Positions 20,424-32,590 of a stretch of 64,000 bases of DNA are shown here, one piece after another (the stretch's first letter is position 1; each line of letters starts with the position of its first letter). The stretch spans positions 28,518 through 92,517 of the forward strand of contig JAJIRX010000256.1 in NCBI GenBank assembly GCA_023853785.1, given 5' to 3'. The position numbers and the translations under genes are program-made. The notes below the pieces were generated by a model. That model searched no databases. It was given only the letters and a program-made list of their open reading frames with translations, and was not told the origin of the DNA. The stretch is from Psilocybe azurescens (taxonomy: Eukaryota; Basidiomycota; Agaricomycetes; Agaricales; Agrocybaceae).

Positions 20424-23400
20424 ATGTCGGACAAATATAGCACATCTGGACCCTACCGGATTCCCATGCTGAAGGCAGATAATTGGATGCCATGGAAGCG
20501 AAGAATGCTTGCAGTATTCACTGACCTTGGACTGGAAGACCATATTGCAATTGATGCAAAGGCACCAGAATCAGCTGAACCCGGAAAACCAACTGCACTG
20601 GAGCTTGAGGCTCAGAAGAAATGGAGAGAACAGGATGCAAAAGCACAAGTCTGAATTGAGCTGTCAATCTCAGATTCGGAAATAATACACATCAGTGGTG
20701 CAGTCACAGCACGCCAAATGTGGGAACAACTTACCACAGTGAAGGAATCCAAAGGCCGACTTGGAATTTTGGCCACACGAAGGGCGTTGTACAGAGCAAC
20801 AGCAGAAGAAGGATTCAATATGGTGGAACATATATCAAAATTGCGCCAGCTACAGGAGGAACTGCATGTTATGGGCAGCAAAGTACCAGATGAAGATTTT
20901 GTAATGATTTTAATCACATCACTTCCCAAGTCATGGGACACTTATACAACATCTTATCTTGGGTCAAGTGGGAATAAACCTCAATTATCCTCTCATGAAC
21001 TTGTGGCTATTCTCATGGAAGAAGATAGACGTCGCAAGTCTAGGTCTGGTGACTCAACACAAACATCCTTACAGGCTAGAGGATCTGGAAACTCAAGGAA
21101 CAACAGAAAATTCAACAAATCATCGGATTCATCGGACAAAGAATGTTACAACTGCCACAAAAAGGTCACATATCAAAGGAATGTTGGGCTAAAGGTGGCG
21201 GAAGGGAAGGTCAGGGACCTAAAGGCCGAAGAGGACCAAATAGGGCAGGGCGCACAAATCAAGCACAAGAGTCAATCACATCAAATCTTAATGATGCATC
21301 ATACATGGCATTTGCGCCTGCAGAATAACACAGAGAATTTTCGAAATATGATTGGATATTAGACTCAGGGACAACCTCACATATCTGTACCATGAAGGAG
21401 GCATTTATTGATTATACACCACTCAAAGATTCAACCATACAGGGCCTCGGATTAAGCCCTGTCACTGCTCAAGGCCGTGGAACAGTCATTGTTAATTTCT
21501 CTGTGGATGGAAAAACATTCCGACACCAACTACGCAATGTCCTACATGTCCCTGATGCTCCAAACTGCCTACTATCAATCAGCAGAATTGATGATGCAAA
21601 TGGGCATGTTAAATTTACCAAAGGTGGATGCTCCATATCAGATTCCAAGGATAAAATAATTGGAAAAGGAATCAAGTCTAATAGGCTTTACTTATTATTA
21701 GCCCGTGCACAACTACCTGGAAAAGAGAAGACAAACTATGCTTCATTGCAGAAGCTTACCTGGGACCAATGGCACCAAAAATTTGGACACATATCCATGT
21801 CATCTTTGCAACAAATCAGCCGGGAGGAGCTTGTAAATGGAATGGTGATAGATCACACATCTATTCCTTCCCCAACATGTGAGGCTTGTATCCAAGCAAA
21901 ACAGGCTCACAAAACATTCCCAAAGGAGGCAGACAATCGCTCAGAGATTCCTGGAGAAGGATTTATGAGTGATGTTTGGGGACCAGCAGGAGTTCAGTCT
22001 ATTGGAGGCTTCAAATACTACATCTCATTCACAGATGATGCAGTCCGCTTCGGTGGAGTAAAATTTATGAAGGATAAAACAGAGGCCTCAGCCCGGATAA
22101 AGGACCATGCCACCCTACTGGAAAGGAAATTTGGAAAACACCCAAAGTGGATGCACTTTGACAATGGGAAGGAGTTAGTCAACAAAGAAATAAAGACATG
22201 GGCAGAAGAAAGAGGCATTGAAGTACAAACCACTGCACCTTATTCTCAATCACAAAATGGAGTAGCAGAGCGATTTAACCGTACACACCTGGAACTTGCA
22301 AGAGCCATGCTAATTTCGAAGAAGCTACCTGATTTTTTATGGGATGAAGCAGTCTCCCATGCCAATTACCTTCGAAACAGGGGCGCCTACCAGGGCGCTT
22401 AAAGGCCTGACACCTTACGAAGCTTGGAATGGCTCCAAACCTGATGTTTCACACCTCAGAGAGTTTGGATGTGATGTATGGGTCCTAGATGAGTCCCAGA
22501 ACCGATCCAAACTGCACCCAAAATCGCACAAGATGGTCTTTGTAGGATTTAATGATGGATCCAAATCAATTCGCTATTACGACAGCAAACATAGAAGCAT
22601 CAAGACGTCCCGGAATTTCGCTTTTAATGAAAATGATGAGCCTAGGGAACTTGAAATAATTACTACAGTACCTGGTTTGGCATCTGAGGGGGAGCCAGGA
22701 CCAGTTCCAGACGCACAAACCAACGAAATACAATCAGAAAAAATTGTTCAACTGGTCATAACTTCCAGTGATTCAAATAATCGCCAACTACGCACCAGAA
22801 CAATGCAAATTGACTACAAGAAGTCTCACAACCCTCAGGCGCAAACTCCGTCATCAAGATTCAATACACCCACTCCTATTCCACTCCCTACACCAGATAT
22901 CACTCGTCCAACAGAATCTTCAAAGGCTAAGCAAACAGAACGAACCAATGTTGCTTCAGAACATGAAATTGCAATGCTAGCTTCAAGAAATTCAGAAAGC
23001 AGCTTGCCTTTAACAATTGAAGAAGCACTTGCAGGAAGCGAATCTGAAGCATGTCAGGAAGCTATAGACAAAGAATTAAACACTCTGGAGAAGATGGGGA
23101 CTTGGGAACTACAAAACTTACCAAGGGATCGAGAACCTATAGGCTGCAAATGGCTATTCACCAAGAAATATGATGCTGAAGGGAATATAATTAAATACAA
23201 GGCAAGACTTGTTGCACAGGGCTTCTCACAGAAGCCAGGAATAGACTACAGCAATGATGGGACATTTGCACCAGTTATGCGCTTTGAAACTTTACGCACT
23301 TTACTCGCACTCTCAGCAGTCCATGGATGGAGTCTTCGACAGCTTGACGTCAAGGGAGCTTATTTAAATGGATACATTGAAGAGGAATTATATATGCGAC

Positions 23401-24577
23401 AACCTCCTGGATATAATGATGGATCAGGACATGTCTGTCGACTTAGGCACTCGTTGTATGGTCTCAAACAAGCTGGAAATGTTTGGAACAAGGAATTTGA
23501 TACAGCCATGAAGGACTTGTGATTCACTAGACTCAAATCTGATTACTGCTGCTACAAACGACAAGAGGGAGAAGAATTTGAGATCCTACTTGTCTGGGTA
23601 GATGACATCCTATCTATTGCAAACTCAGATGCTCGGAACGATTTATTGGAGCAACAATTACGCCAGAAATTCGATATTAAATCACTGGGACAACCCTCAC
23701 TACTTCTAGGAATGAATGTTATACAGGATCATCATTCCAAAGTCATTTCCATTTCACAAACTGCCTACATTAATCAACTACTCAAGAAATTTGGTCTGGA
23801 GGATGTAAACCCAGTCACTACTCCCATGGATCCAAATGTGAAGCTCGACAATACAGACTTACCTCAAGAAAAATTGGACAAGCAGGGGGAGCAGCTAGAA
23901 CAAGCCAGTGCTAGCTATGCAACACTTATAGGATCGCTTATGTATTTGGCAATTGGAACCCGGCCAGACATCGCATTTTCAGTCCAGAAACTCGCACAGT
24001 TCACCAAGAACCCTCAGAAACAGCATTGGACAGCTGTTAAACGAATATTTCGCTACCTTAAAGGTACTCGAGACTACAAACTCACCTATGGTCATGAAAC
24101 CGAGGAAATTGACCAAGAATTAAATATTTACTGTGATGCGGATTGGGCATCAGATAGAGACAGGAAATCTATCAGTGGATACATTATCAAGCTAGCTGGA
24201 GGCGCTGTCGCTTGGAGTGCAAAGAAACAGGGCACAGTAGCTCTTTCAACTGCAGAAGCAGAGTACACTGCTGCTACTCACTGCGCAAAACAGGTACTCT
24301 GGCACAGAACATTATTCACAGAATTAGGAATTGATATTCCTACTACCTCAACTATATTCTCAGACAACCAAGCAGCTGTCTCAATCGCTCACCACCCGAA
24401 TTTTATTCCAAAACCAAACACATTGACATCTCCCTCCACTTTCTTCGTGATCTTGTCCAGAATGGTACACTCAATTTAGTTTATATCAATACCAGAGAAA
24501 ATATAGCAGATCTATTCACCAAGGGACTACCTAGGACATTACACCAGGACCTCACATTCGAAATTGGAGTATTCTAG
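20424..24577 (+). pseudogene. copia Gag-Pol polyprotein, broken
   Basis: Gag begins MSDKYSTSGPYRIPML. The zinc knuckle CYNCHKKGHISKEC spans a 1-base break at 21164. The protease motif is ILDSGTTSH (about 21355). Integrase shows the HH-CC-type region (HQKFGH...CEAC) and catalytic D, D, E (SDVWGP, HFDNGKE, NGVAERFNRTHLE). RT has GCKWLFTKKYD, LDVKGAYLNG and the WVDDIL catalytic motif. RNase H has YCDADWASD and ALSTAEAEYTA. Breaks: TGA at 20652, TAA at 21326, a frame change near 22380, TGA at 23520 and a frame change near 24405. The first two stops fit C-to-T changes of Arg or Gln codons. With LTRs only slightly diverged, decay has been fast, or some breaks are base-calling errors. Confidence 0.9.
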
Positions 24578-24597
24578 AGATGCCCGAGCAAGGGGAG

Positions 24598-24806
24598 TGT
24601 TGGGAATGTGCTCGGACATTCCACACATTTATCTTGTAGATTTATCTTATTAATTGTCTTACTAATAATCTCTCGGCCTCGGCTATGCCATACATAGAAA
24701 TAATTAGACGCTGGTAGAGTATTCTAGTTACAGTAGATACATGTATATAAGTAGCTGCGAAGTTTGTACAAGAAAAATTAAGAATTCCAAACATAAATTG
24801 TCAATA
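24598..24806 (+). repeat. 3' LTR of the copia element
   Basis: Identical in length to the 5' LTR with three transitions. Followed at once by the GCCAG duplication. Confidence 0.9.
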
Positions 24807-24852
24807 GCCAGTTGTTGTCCTAAGTCGTTTCTCAACCTCTTTGACAATGACC

Positions 24853-25262
24853 AACGCACTCTGAGTGCCTAGAGTGCTTCTACAGGCCGTCTGTCTACTC
24901 CTACTCATCTTTCTCTTTAATACACACTAATTCACTCACATAATTTCGTCTCTCTTCATTTTGACCACTTCCACTTATACCTCTACCCAACCTCTACCTC
25001 CTCTCATTACGATGTGTTGATGCTGTATTCTGGGTGTCTAGAGCCCAGAGTCCTCCACCAACCTCTCCCTCTTTGACGTGTTGATGCTGTGTTCTGGGTG
25101 TCTAGAGCCCAGAGTCTTCCACCCAACCTCTCCCTCTTTGACGTGTTGACGCTGTGTTCTGGGTGTCCAGAACCCAGAGTCCTCCATCCCAACCTCCAAT
25201 ACCTCAAATCCTACCGCTATCTCTCCTTTTGTCACTTTGACACTGTGTTCTGGGTGCCTAGA
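24853..25262. repeat. Mini-hairpin array, five copies (GGGTGTCT orientation)
   Basis: Copies near 24856 (arms GCACTCT and AGAGTGC around a variant core GAGTGCCT), 25030, 25093, 25156 (arms GTTCT and AGAAC, core GGGTGTCC) and 25240. They are embedded in tandem units of about 63 bases containing CCCAACCTCTCCCTCTTTGA. Orientation is opposite to the array at 19657-20012. Confidence 0.8.
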
Positions 25263-25391
25263 GCCCTCAGTCACTTTGCTCTTGTCCAACACACTCGATG
25301 CAATTTTATCATTCAAACAACTTCTATTCAATATATGTATTCAGTATGTTTGATAGGCTCTCATTGCTAAACTCCTGCTAGAATGAAACCT

Positions 25392-27260
25392 GGCCTCAGT
25401 TCCAGCAAATTGACCATTCTTTTGGGCATGCTTTCCTTAGGAATGGGGAGATCTACTATTCCCCCAACTGCTTGCGTCGAGTAGCCGTACCGGAATACCA
25501 CAAAAACAATCCCTACCCCTTTCATCATCAGGATGCACGATATGAAAGGTTCCTATTACCCACATGGTGGACGCGACCATATCACTATCTTGCATTTGTT
25601 CCCCTACGACCCTCATTCTATGGACTCGTGTTTGGTTGCCTCCATGAATTTGTCCCCCACATCATATCATATGGAGATGGAGATAAGTACGGGTTGGCAT
25701 CAGAGAAGGTTTCTCAGTGGAAGGATTTGGAGGATGGCCTCCTCATGATCGCTTTCCTCCTCAATAAACATCACTGAATGCAAATTCGTGCAGCCCTGAA
25801 GCCACCTCTTCCATCTTTTCTCAGGTTTGGCAAAGCCTATCAGGAACACCGCTCTGCTCGTCTTTCTATCGCTGCCTCACGCAAGTAGTTCCTCATGTGG
25901 ATGGCATTAATCTCCAGCAAGATGGCTGATATTTTGAGCTTAAACGAACCCGAGGAAGCAAAAGACTGGTTCTCTCTGCTCAGCGACAACCATATTCCAG
26001 AAGCTTGGTTGAATTCCATGATAGCCTCCAGGATATGCAGCTTTTCTCAGCAGTGTCCATGTGTCGGGACCTTCCTCAATATTCACAATCCACAGCCACA
26101 CCAACCAAGTGTCCAATGTTTCCTTGCCTTTCATATACCTGTTTGGTATTGCTGGCACCCAGGCAGTCCTGACCAATTGCAGCCCCCAGCGCACTTCTTA
26201 CAAGACGTGACAACTTTTATCCCCAAGTCACCATCTCAAACGGTTCTGATCGTTCCTTCTTTGGCACCATCACCTTGTCCTTTATCTCCCCTTTGCTGAC
26301 CTACAGAGCTCTCGCTCGATGAGTACCAGAAAGCCAAGAAGGCTTACCTTGCTACGAAGCCTTGGGAATTTTTATTGCTGATCGCGTGGAGAGAAATAAG
26401 AGTGTCATTGCCAAGGAAAATGACCGGGATCACATGACATGTCTGAACCAGGAGCGAAAGCCACCCACGGTCTCTGCTGATGTATATCTGTGGGATTGGA
26501 GTGAAGACAATGGAATCGAGCTCGTCCGTACACGTGTTCCCAACCAGTTACATGAAGACACCCTTGGAGAGCACTCAGTTTCCCAAAAAATATATCGACA
26601 CTGTTTCGAATGTCTGGGATTGCTGCGGTACTTTGGAGAACCTGACAACAACGATTACGGGATATGCACCCTGAGTCCTCTGCCCCAGAACTTGGCACAG
26701 AAGCTCAGGACTATGAAGCCACCCTCAACGAGTAGGTTAAGGAGGTTCAAAGAAATCTGAATGCTCATTCCATCGACCTGAGAAGGTATTCTGAGTGCAG
26801 TCCAGAGACCAATCTGGGGCATAGTGCTGGTCAGGTCAATATCCATCAGTACCTATACTGCTACTACAGGTTTTTGGCCCCTATACCTATTTCTGATGCC
26901 ACCCTGTAAATTCTAACAATGACTGGGGTGAATGTCTGAAATCTGTTGGCCTCGATGCCAAAGTCAATGAACCTCTTCCAGGACTCACTGGCCCTATTGT
27001 CAATTTCATCAAAGGGATGCAACAAGCAGCTGGACCACAGGCCTTTGAATGGGACCTTCTGGTGGATAATTACAATCCTCTAACCAAGGACCTCATCTCC
27101 TGTCACCTTTGTCAACTTCCAAACGGCAAATATCTCCTTCTGAAATCCTCTCTGTGCAATGATAGGCTGCGTGATTTGCATATCACATTAACAACATCTG
27201 CCAATGCACTCTATGTAACCAGATGGCTGGTCGATATCAAAACTGAGAGCGTCCCGATTG
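25392..27260 (+). pseudogene. Agaricomycete hypothetical protein, 5' part, interrupted by the chromovirus
   Basis: The frame reads WPQFQQIDHSFGHAFL, then YGDGDKYGLASEKVSQWKDL, then LSIAASRK*FLMWMALI, LSDNHIPEAWLNSMIASRIC, FIADRVERNKSVIAKEND and WREDTL-like LHEDTLGEHSVSQKIY. These blocks belong to a hypothetical protein that I know to recur in large numbers in agaricomycete genomes; its function is unknown to me. Two in-frame stops (TGA at about 25776, TAG at 25887) sit where the family usually has Trp, so TGG-to-stop changes are likely. A 1-base break lies near 26300. The 3' part is at 33699-34452. Confidence 0.6.
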
Positions 27261-27762
27261 TGTTATGACAAGTCTTTTTCTTTTTCTTTTCTCTTTTCTT
27301 TTCTTTTCTTTTCCTTTTCTTTGTCATCTTTCACATCATTGATACATCATCGTACGCTCTGATGAACTTTACTTTCACTTCCATCTTTTATGATACATCT
27401 TTTGATGAACATTTGATCTGTTTCTCTTATTCTTATATACATCTGCTGATGAACATTCAAACTCGTTTCAACTTGATCTGTTTCTTCTATTCTTATATAC
27501 ATCTGCTGATGAACATTCAAACTTGTTTCAACTTGATCTGTTTCTTCTATTCTTATATACATCTGCTGATGAACATTCAATCTCGTTTCAACTAGCTGTA
27601 CAGTTCATAGTATTTATACAAGGGAGCATCTACTGTATTCTTTAGCTAGTTCTTGAGAATCCAACCTGCTTAACCTGCTCTACTCTGAACTTGAACTTGT
27701 TCTTGTAAACGATTGGTGGTTAGATTACGCACACTGCGTGATTCTAACTTGAGATCGTAACA
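27261..27762 (+). repeat. 5' LTR of the chromovirus
   Basis: Contains a CT-rich tract, then three tandem copies of a 60-base unit (about 27411-27596, each with TATACATCTGCTGATGAACA), then a TATA-like TATTTATA and the transcript-start candidate. The solo LTR at 2084 has fewer copies of the 60-base unit. Confidence 0.95.
27611..27654 (+). promoter_or_regulatory. Putative LTR promoter and mRNA 5' end
   Basis: TATTTATA at 27611-27618 lies about 30 bases before AGCTAGTTCTT (27644-27654). The latter is exactly complementary to the 11 bases just inside the LTR (27764-27774). In Tf1-type elements the primer-binding site is complementary to the first 11 bases of the mRNA, so transcription is predicted to start at or next to 27644. 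Confidence 0.5.
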
Positions 27763-27763
27763 A

Positions 27764-27774
27764 AAGAACTAGCT
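27764..27774 (+). other. Self-priming primer-binding site (11 bases)
   Basis: AAGAACTAGCT starts two bases after the 5' LTR, where a primer-binding site is expected. It complements AGCTAGTTCTT in the LTR (27644-27654) and not an obvious tRNA 3' end. This is the arrangement of self-priming Tf1/sushi-like Ty3 elements. Confidence 0.55.
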
Positions 27775-28017
27775 TCTTACTCTACCATACTGCTTCGTCC
27801 ACAAGCGGTATCGGGAGCTTGAACCAGACACCACGACATCTCGAAGCGGAACCTTCTCCGCGGACTACGACACCGACGACAGTGGTGAACGAACGCCCAC
27901 ATCAGACGTTCAACTCACTACCCGAACTCCAGGACTATCGTCAGGAGAAGAATACTTCACCGACGCCTCTGAACCCTCTGAACCCTCTGAAAACTCTGAA
28001 CCAAACGAAACACAAAT

Positions 28018-28944
28018 GGTTGACCAAATGGCAATCGACACCCCGAAGACAAGGGAACTCTCTCTTAACAAACCTACGCCATTCAATGGCGAACGGTTTA
28101 AAAGCAAGAAATTCCTTCAAGAATGTATCCTCTATATGGGGATCAACAAGGACGTCTATGACACTGAACCAAAGCGAATTGCGTTCATGCTCTCTTTCAT
28201 GCAAGAAGGGAACGCGGTCGTTTGGAAACAACAATTCGTCCAGAACAAATTAAACCCTCGACCACGGGGGACATTGACTTACCAACATACAAGGAATTTA
28301 TCGATGAATTCCAGAAGGCATTCAAGCCAGAAGAAGAAGACATTGATGCATTGGACAAATTAAAAATGCTTCGACAAAAGAACCTGACCGCTGAACAACT
28401 AGTAACAAAGTTCAAACTACTGGTTGGAGAGAAGGGGATGACCAACGACTCCGGCACCGCAAATAAACTCCTGATCGAGATGTTCAAACGGCGCTAAACC
28501 CAGCGCTAGTACAGAAGATCATCCAGTCTGAGAAGAGGCCCACCAAAATCGAAGAATGGTACGACAAAGCCATGTCTTTCGATAGGAGCTATCGACTGCA
28601 ATGGCGATAAGAGGCCCATCTCAATCGAACGCACGATTCATTCCCAGATCTGCACCAAAGAAAGACCCCTTTGCAATGGACGTCGGCGCCATGACCACCG
28701 AAGAACGAACAAGCCTTATGAAAAGGGGGCTTGTTTCAGATGCAAACAAACAGGACATCTCGCAGTAGATTGCCCTCTGAAGAAGAAGAACAATCCTTTC
28801 ATACCGAAGGAAGCGCCGAAGAAGAAATGGACAGCAAAGGACCTTCATGCCCATATCCGGGAGTTGAACATGGAGGAGAGAGAGGAACTGGCGAGTTTGG
28901 CGATGGGAGACCAGGAAGAGAATACCAACACTGAGGATTTTTAA
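28018..28944 (+). pseudogene. Chromovirus Gag, frame-broken
   Basis: A capsid-like region reads LNKPTPFNGERFKSKKF, NVYDTEPKR-type and LSFMQEGNAVVWKQQF. It continues in a shifted frame from about 28250 (EFIDEFQKAFKPEEED, LTAEQLVTKFKLLV). A CX2CX4HX4C zinc knuckle (CFRCKQTGHLAVDC, near 28733-28775) precedes the end at 28944. The frame is also open, without an ATG, from 27772 with an acidic lead. At least two single-base breaks separate the parts. Gag forms the particle and packages the RNA (family knowledge). Confidence 0.8.
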
Positions 28945-28949
28945 AACGG

Positions 28950-31900
28950 AGAACCGAATCGACGTCGGTCTCTCCACGATTAGGCATCTATTCTGTATTT
29001 ATGGCTACACTTGAGAATAAATCTATGCATTTACCGATTTCTTTCTCTGCCATAAAAACGGAAAGCCACAAATCGTCGAAACCTTGGGTCTAATTGACTC
29101 TGGAGCTGGTGGAAAATTCATCGACCAAAACTACGGCTAGAAAACTAGGACTTGAACAAAAAACCTGAAGAGGAGCCTCACGGTGTACAACGTAGATGGA
29201 ACTCTCAACAAGAAAGGAACAATCTCTACTTTCGGTAGAACTCAATCTCACTATCGGGAACAGAACAAACAAGGAAATTCTATTTGTCTCTGGATTAGGA
29301 CGACAAAAATTATTCTAGGACTACCTTGGCTTCAGAAACGAAACCCAGACATTGATTGGGAAACTGGAAAAGTTAAATGGAGAGTTTCCAAATCTATCCG
29401 CACCACTACTGTGGAAGAAGAACTGGAAGAAACTGAACCGATCATAGACACCACGGACGTCCCACTCGAAGACTTCAACACTTTGGTAATAGATTTTATC
29501 GAAGCCAAAGACTCCAAAGAATTGGACCAGGCATGGATCAATGCGAAAACTACGGCTTCACAAACTCTGGCAATGGAACACGAAAATAGGACACCTGCTA
29601 AGCCTCTGGAAGAACTTATTCCCCGGACCTCCACGACTATCTCGGACTTTTTGACAAAAAAGCAGCAGATCGATTTCCCATCTCAAGACCCTGGGACCAC
29701 AAAATCGAACTGAAACCTGAATTCAAACCGAAACCATGCAAGGTCTACAGCCTCACCCCGGAAGAACAAATCGAACAGGACAAATTTCTTAAAGAAATGC
29801 TAGACAAAGGATATATCGTCAGATCAGAATCAGACATTGCTTCGCCCTTTTCTTCGTAGCCAAGAAGGATGGAAAACTGCGACCTTGTCAAGACTATCGA
29901 TATCTAAATGAATGGACAGTAAAGAATGCCTACCCTTTGCAACGGATCCCTGATCTACTGGACAAACTCAAAGGAGCGAAATTCTTTACCAAACTGGACA
30001 TCAGACAAGGATACAACAATGTTCGCATTCAAAAGGAAGATCAACGGAAAGCTGCCTTCAAAACAAATCGAGGTCTCTTTGAACCCACAGTTATGTTCTT
30101 CGGATTATGCAATTCCCCAGCCACTTTTCAATCCATGATGGATTCGCTGTTTGAAGGCGAAATATCTGGAGGATTTGTGATTATCTACATGGACGACATC
30201 TTAATCTTTGCTGAAAATCAAGAAGATTTGGCAAGATACGAACGGATTGTCCTGCAAAGGCTAAAGGATAACGACCTATACCTCAAACCAGAAAAATGCG
30301 TCTTCAGACAACGAAAAGTCGAATATCTGGGAATGATAATCGAAGAAGGAAGAATCTCCATGGACCAATCAAAACTTAAAGGAATCCGAGACTGGCCCGC
30401 ACCCACCACAGTAAAGCAAGTCAGGGATTCCTGGGATTTGAAATTTCTACCGAAAATTCATCAGGAAGTTCTCTATGGTGGCACAACCCCTGAACGATCT
30501 CCTAAAGAAGGACAAGAAATTGAATGGACGGACGCAGCTCAACGAGCGTTTGACGAACTAAAACGACGATTCACAGAAGAACCGGTTCTCTCTATGCCAG
30601 ACCCGAGCAAACCATTTCAAATCGAATGCGGCAGCCTCTAAATATGCATCTGGAGCCGTTCTGACTCAACTCGATGGTAACGGTGAAAGACACCCATGTG
30701 CATTCATTTCAAAAACCTTTTCTGCGACAGAAAGGAACTATGAAATCTATGATCGAGAACTCCTGGCAATTGTACGAGCATTACAGGAATGGAGACACTA
30801 CATTCAAGGATCTGAACATACGACGATCATCCATTCTGACCACAAGAACCTGACCTACTTCAGAAGCCCAAGAAACCTGAACAGACGGCAAGCTCGATGG
30901 TCATTATACCTATCCGAATTCGATCTGAAACTAATCCATATGCCCGGAACGAAAATGATTCAATCTGATGCTTTATCGAGAAGGCCAGATTTTATACCAG
31001 ACAAAGACCATGATAATGAAGATGTGACTCTACTACCGGAAGAACTTTTCGTCAATCTAATCGACACCGAACTACAACAAAAATCATTGATTCGGAAGAA
31101 TTCGACACAGATATTGCAGAAGTCTTGAAGGCTCTATTGCAAAAGGACCATCGAACTTACGAACCGACCTTGACGACTGGAAAACGGAGGAATTCAATGG
31201 GAAAAATGTTATCTTTTATAAAGATAAAACATATATACCGAAGAACCAAAATCTACGCCAACAAATTGTAAAATCTTTTCATGATCTACCATCGGCAGGA
31301 CACCCGGAGAACTAGAAACTTACAATGCAGTAAAGGCACATTACTGGTGGCCTGGGCTACGATCCTTCGGTAAAACAATACGTCAAAGGCTGCGGAATCT
31401 GTCAACAATTCAAGATTAACAGAAATCCCTCTCACCCATCTTTCATGCCAATTGCTGGACCAACTTCTACACGACCATTTGCAAACTGTTCAATGGACTT
31501 TCTAACCGACTTACCACCGGTTAAAAACAGCGCAGGACAGATTGTGGATGCACTCATGGTCGTGGTAGACCATGGGCTTACTAAGGGGTGATTTTAATAC
31601 CTTGCCGGAAGAAAGGGAAACCAGGAGAGGCACTTGACGTAGAAGGAGCAGCTCAACTCTTACTTGACAATCTTTTCAAACGATTCGGACTCCCAGACAG
31701 CATTATCTCAGACCGAGACCCCTATTCACCGCGAAAGGTCTTCCAAGAACTCATGAAACTCTTAGGGATCAAGTCCAAATTAACGACGGCTTATCATCCA
31801 ATAGGAGACGGAACCACCGAGCGATTCAACCAAGAAATAGAAGCCTACCTATCCATCTATTGTTCTTCACACCCAACCGATTGGAACAAGTCAGTTGGAA

Positions 31901-32573
31901 CATTAGAATTCACTCACAACAACAGAAAACACTCCGAAAGGGTCAAAACCCCGTTCGAACTCACCCTAGGTTCATCTCCGCTGGCCATTCCACTCGCATT
32001 TGAGAACACCAAAGCCCCATCTGTGGAAGAAAAGTCAAACATCTCCTGAGAGATCGAGAAGAAGCGTTAGCCGCCCATGAACTTGCAAGACAAAGGATAG
32101 CCGAGCGACGAAAATCGACCTTCAAACCGTTTGAGAAAGGAACGAAAGTTTGGCTAGACTCCATAACATCTCCACGAGGTACCATTCAAAGATGAAACCA
32201 AAACGAGAAGGCCCGTTCACAATCACAGAAGTCTTGGGACCTCTCACTTACAGACTCAAAATACCCAAGATATGGAAGATCCATGACGTCTTCCACGCCA
32301 CTCTACTCATGCCATATAACGAGACAGAAACATACGGACCGAATTTCCTAGACCACCACCCGAAATCAAAAATAAAGAAGAACACTGGGAAGTCGAAACC
32401 ATTCTGAATCACAGAAAGACAGGACGAAAACCCAAGAAAGGAAAGCAAAAATATCAATACCTTATCAAATGGACAGGATTCCCTATCTCCGAAGCAACGT
32501 GGGAAAAGATGATGACGCGTTCGACGACGACAACGAGACTCTTAAAGAATACCACCAATTACACAAACTCTGA
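28950..32573 (+). pseudogene. Chromovirus Pol (protease, RT, RNase H, integrase, chromodomain), frame-broken
   Basis: Protease motif LIDSGAGGKFID (about 29090). RT has FFTKLDIRQGYNN, MFFGLCNSPATFQ and YMDDILIFA (about 30190). RNase H has [10 protein letters not shown] and [11 protein letters not shown]. Integrase has the CX2C zinc region (GCGICQQF) and catalytic D, D, E (CSMDFLTDLPP, IISDRDPYS, TTERFNQEIEAYL). A C-terminal chromodomain with YLIKWTGFPISEATWE ends at 32573. Frame breaks occur near 29135, 29848-29851 (T run), 30635, 31110, 31310, 31590 and 32045. The chromodomain directs integration by reading chromatin marks in this clade. Confidence 0.9.
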
Positions 32574-32590
32574 TCACCGCTACCACTCTG

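Larger units (their letters stand above)
20124..24806 (+). mobile_element. Ty1/copia LTR retrotransposon, target duplication GCCAG
   Basis: Two 209-base LTRs (20124-20332 and 24598-24806) differ at three positions. The element is flanked by GCCAG at 20119-20123 and 24807-24811. A primer-binding site follows the 5' LTR and a purine tract (AGCAAGGGGAG) precedes the 3' LTR. The order protease, integrase, RT, RNase H is diagnostic for copia. It sits between two inverted hairpin arrays. Confidence 0.95.

Noticed and set aside
19657..25262. CRISPR array
   Set aside because: The repeated motif is short, its arms vary, spacing is irregular, the DNA is eukaryotic and no cas genes are present.
27347..27595. 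Small open frames on both strands repeated in both LTRs
   Set aside because: They are produced by the three 60-base tandem repeats of the LTR and recur only because the LTR recurs.
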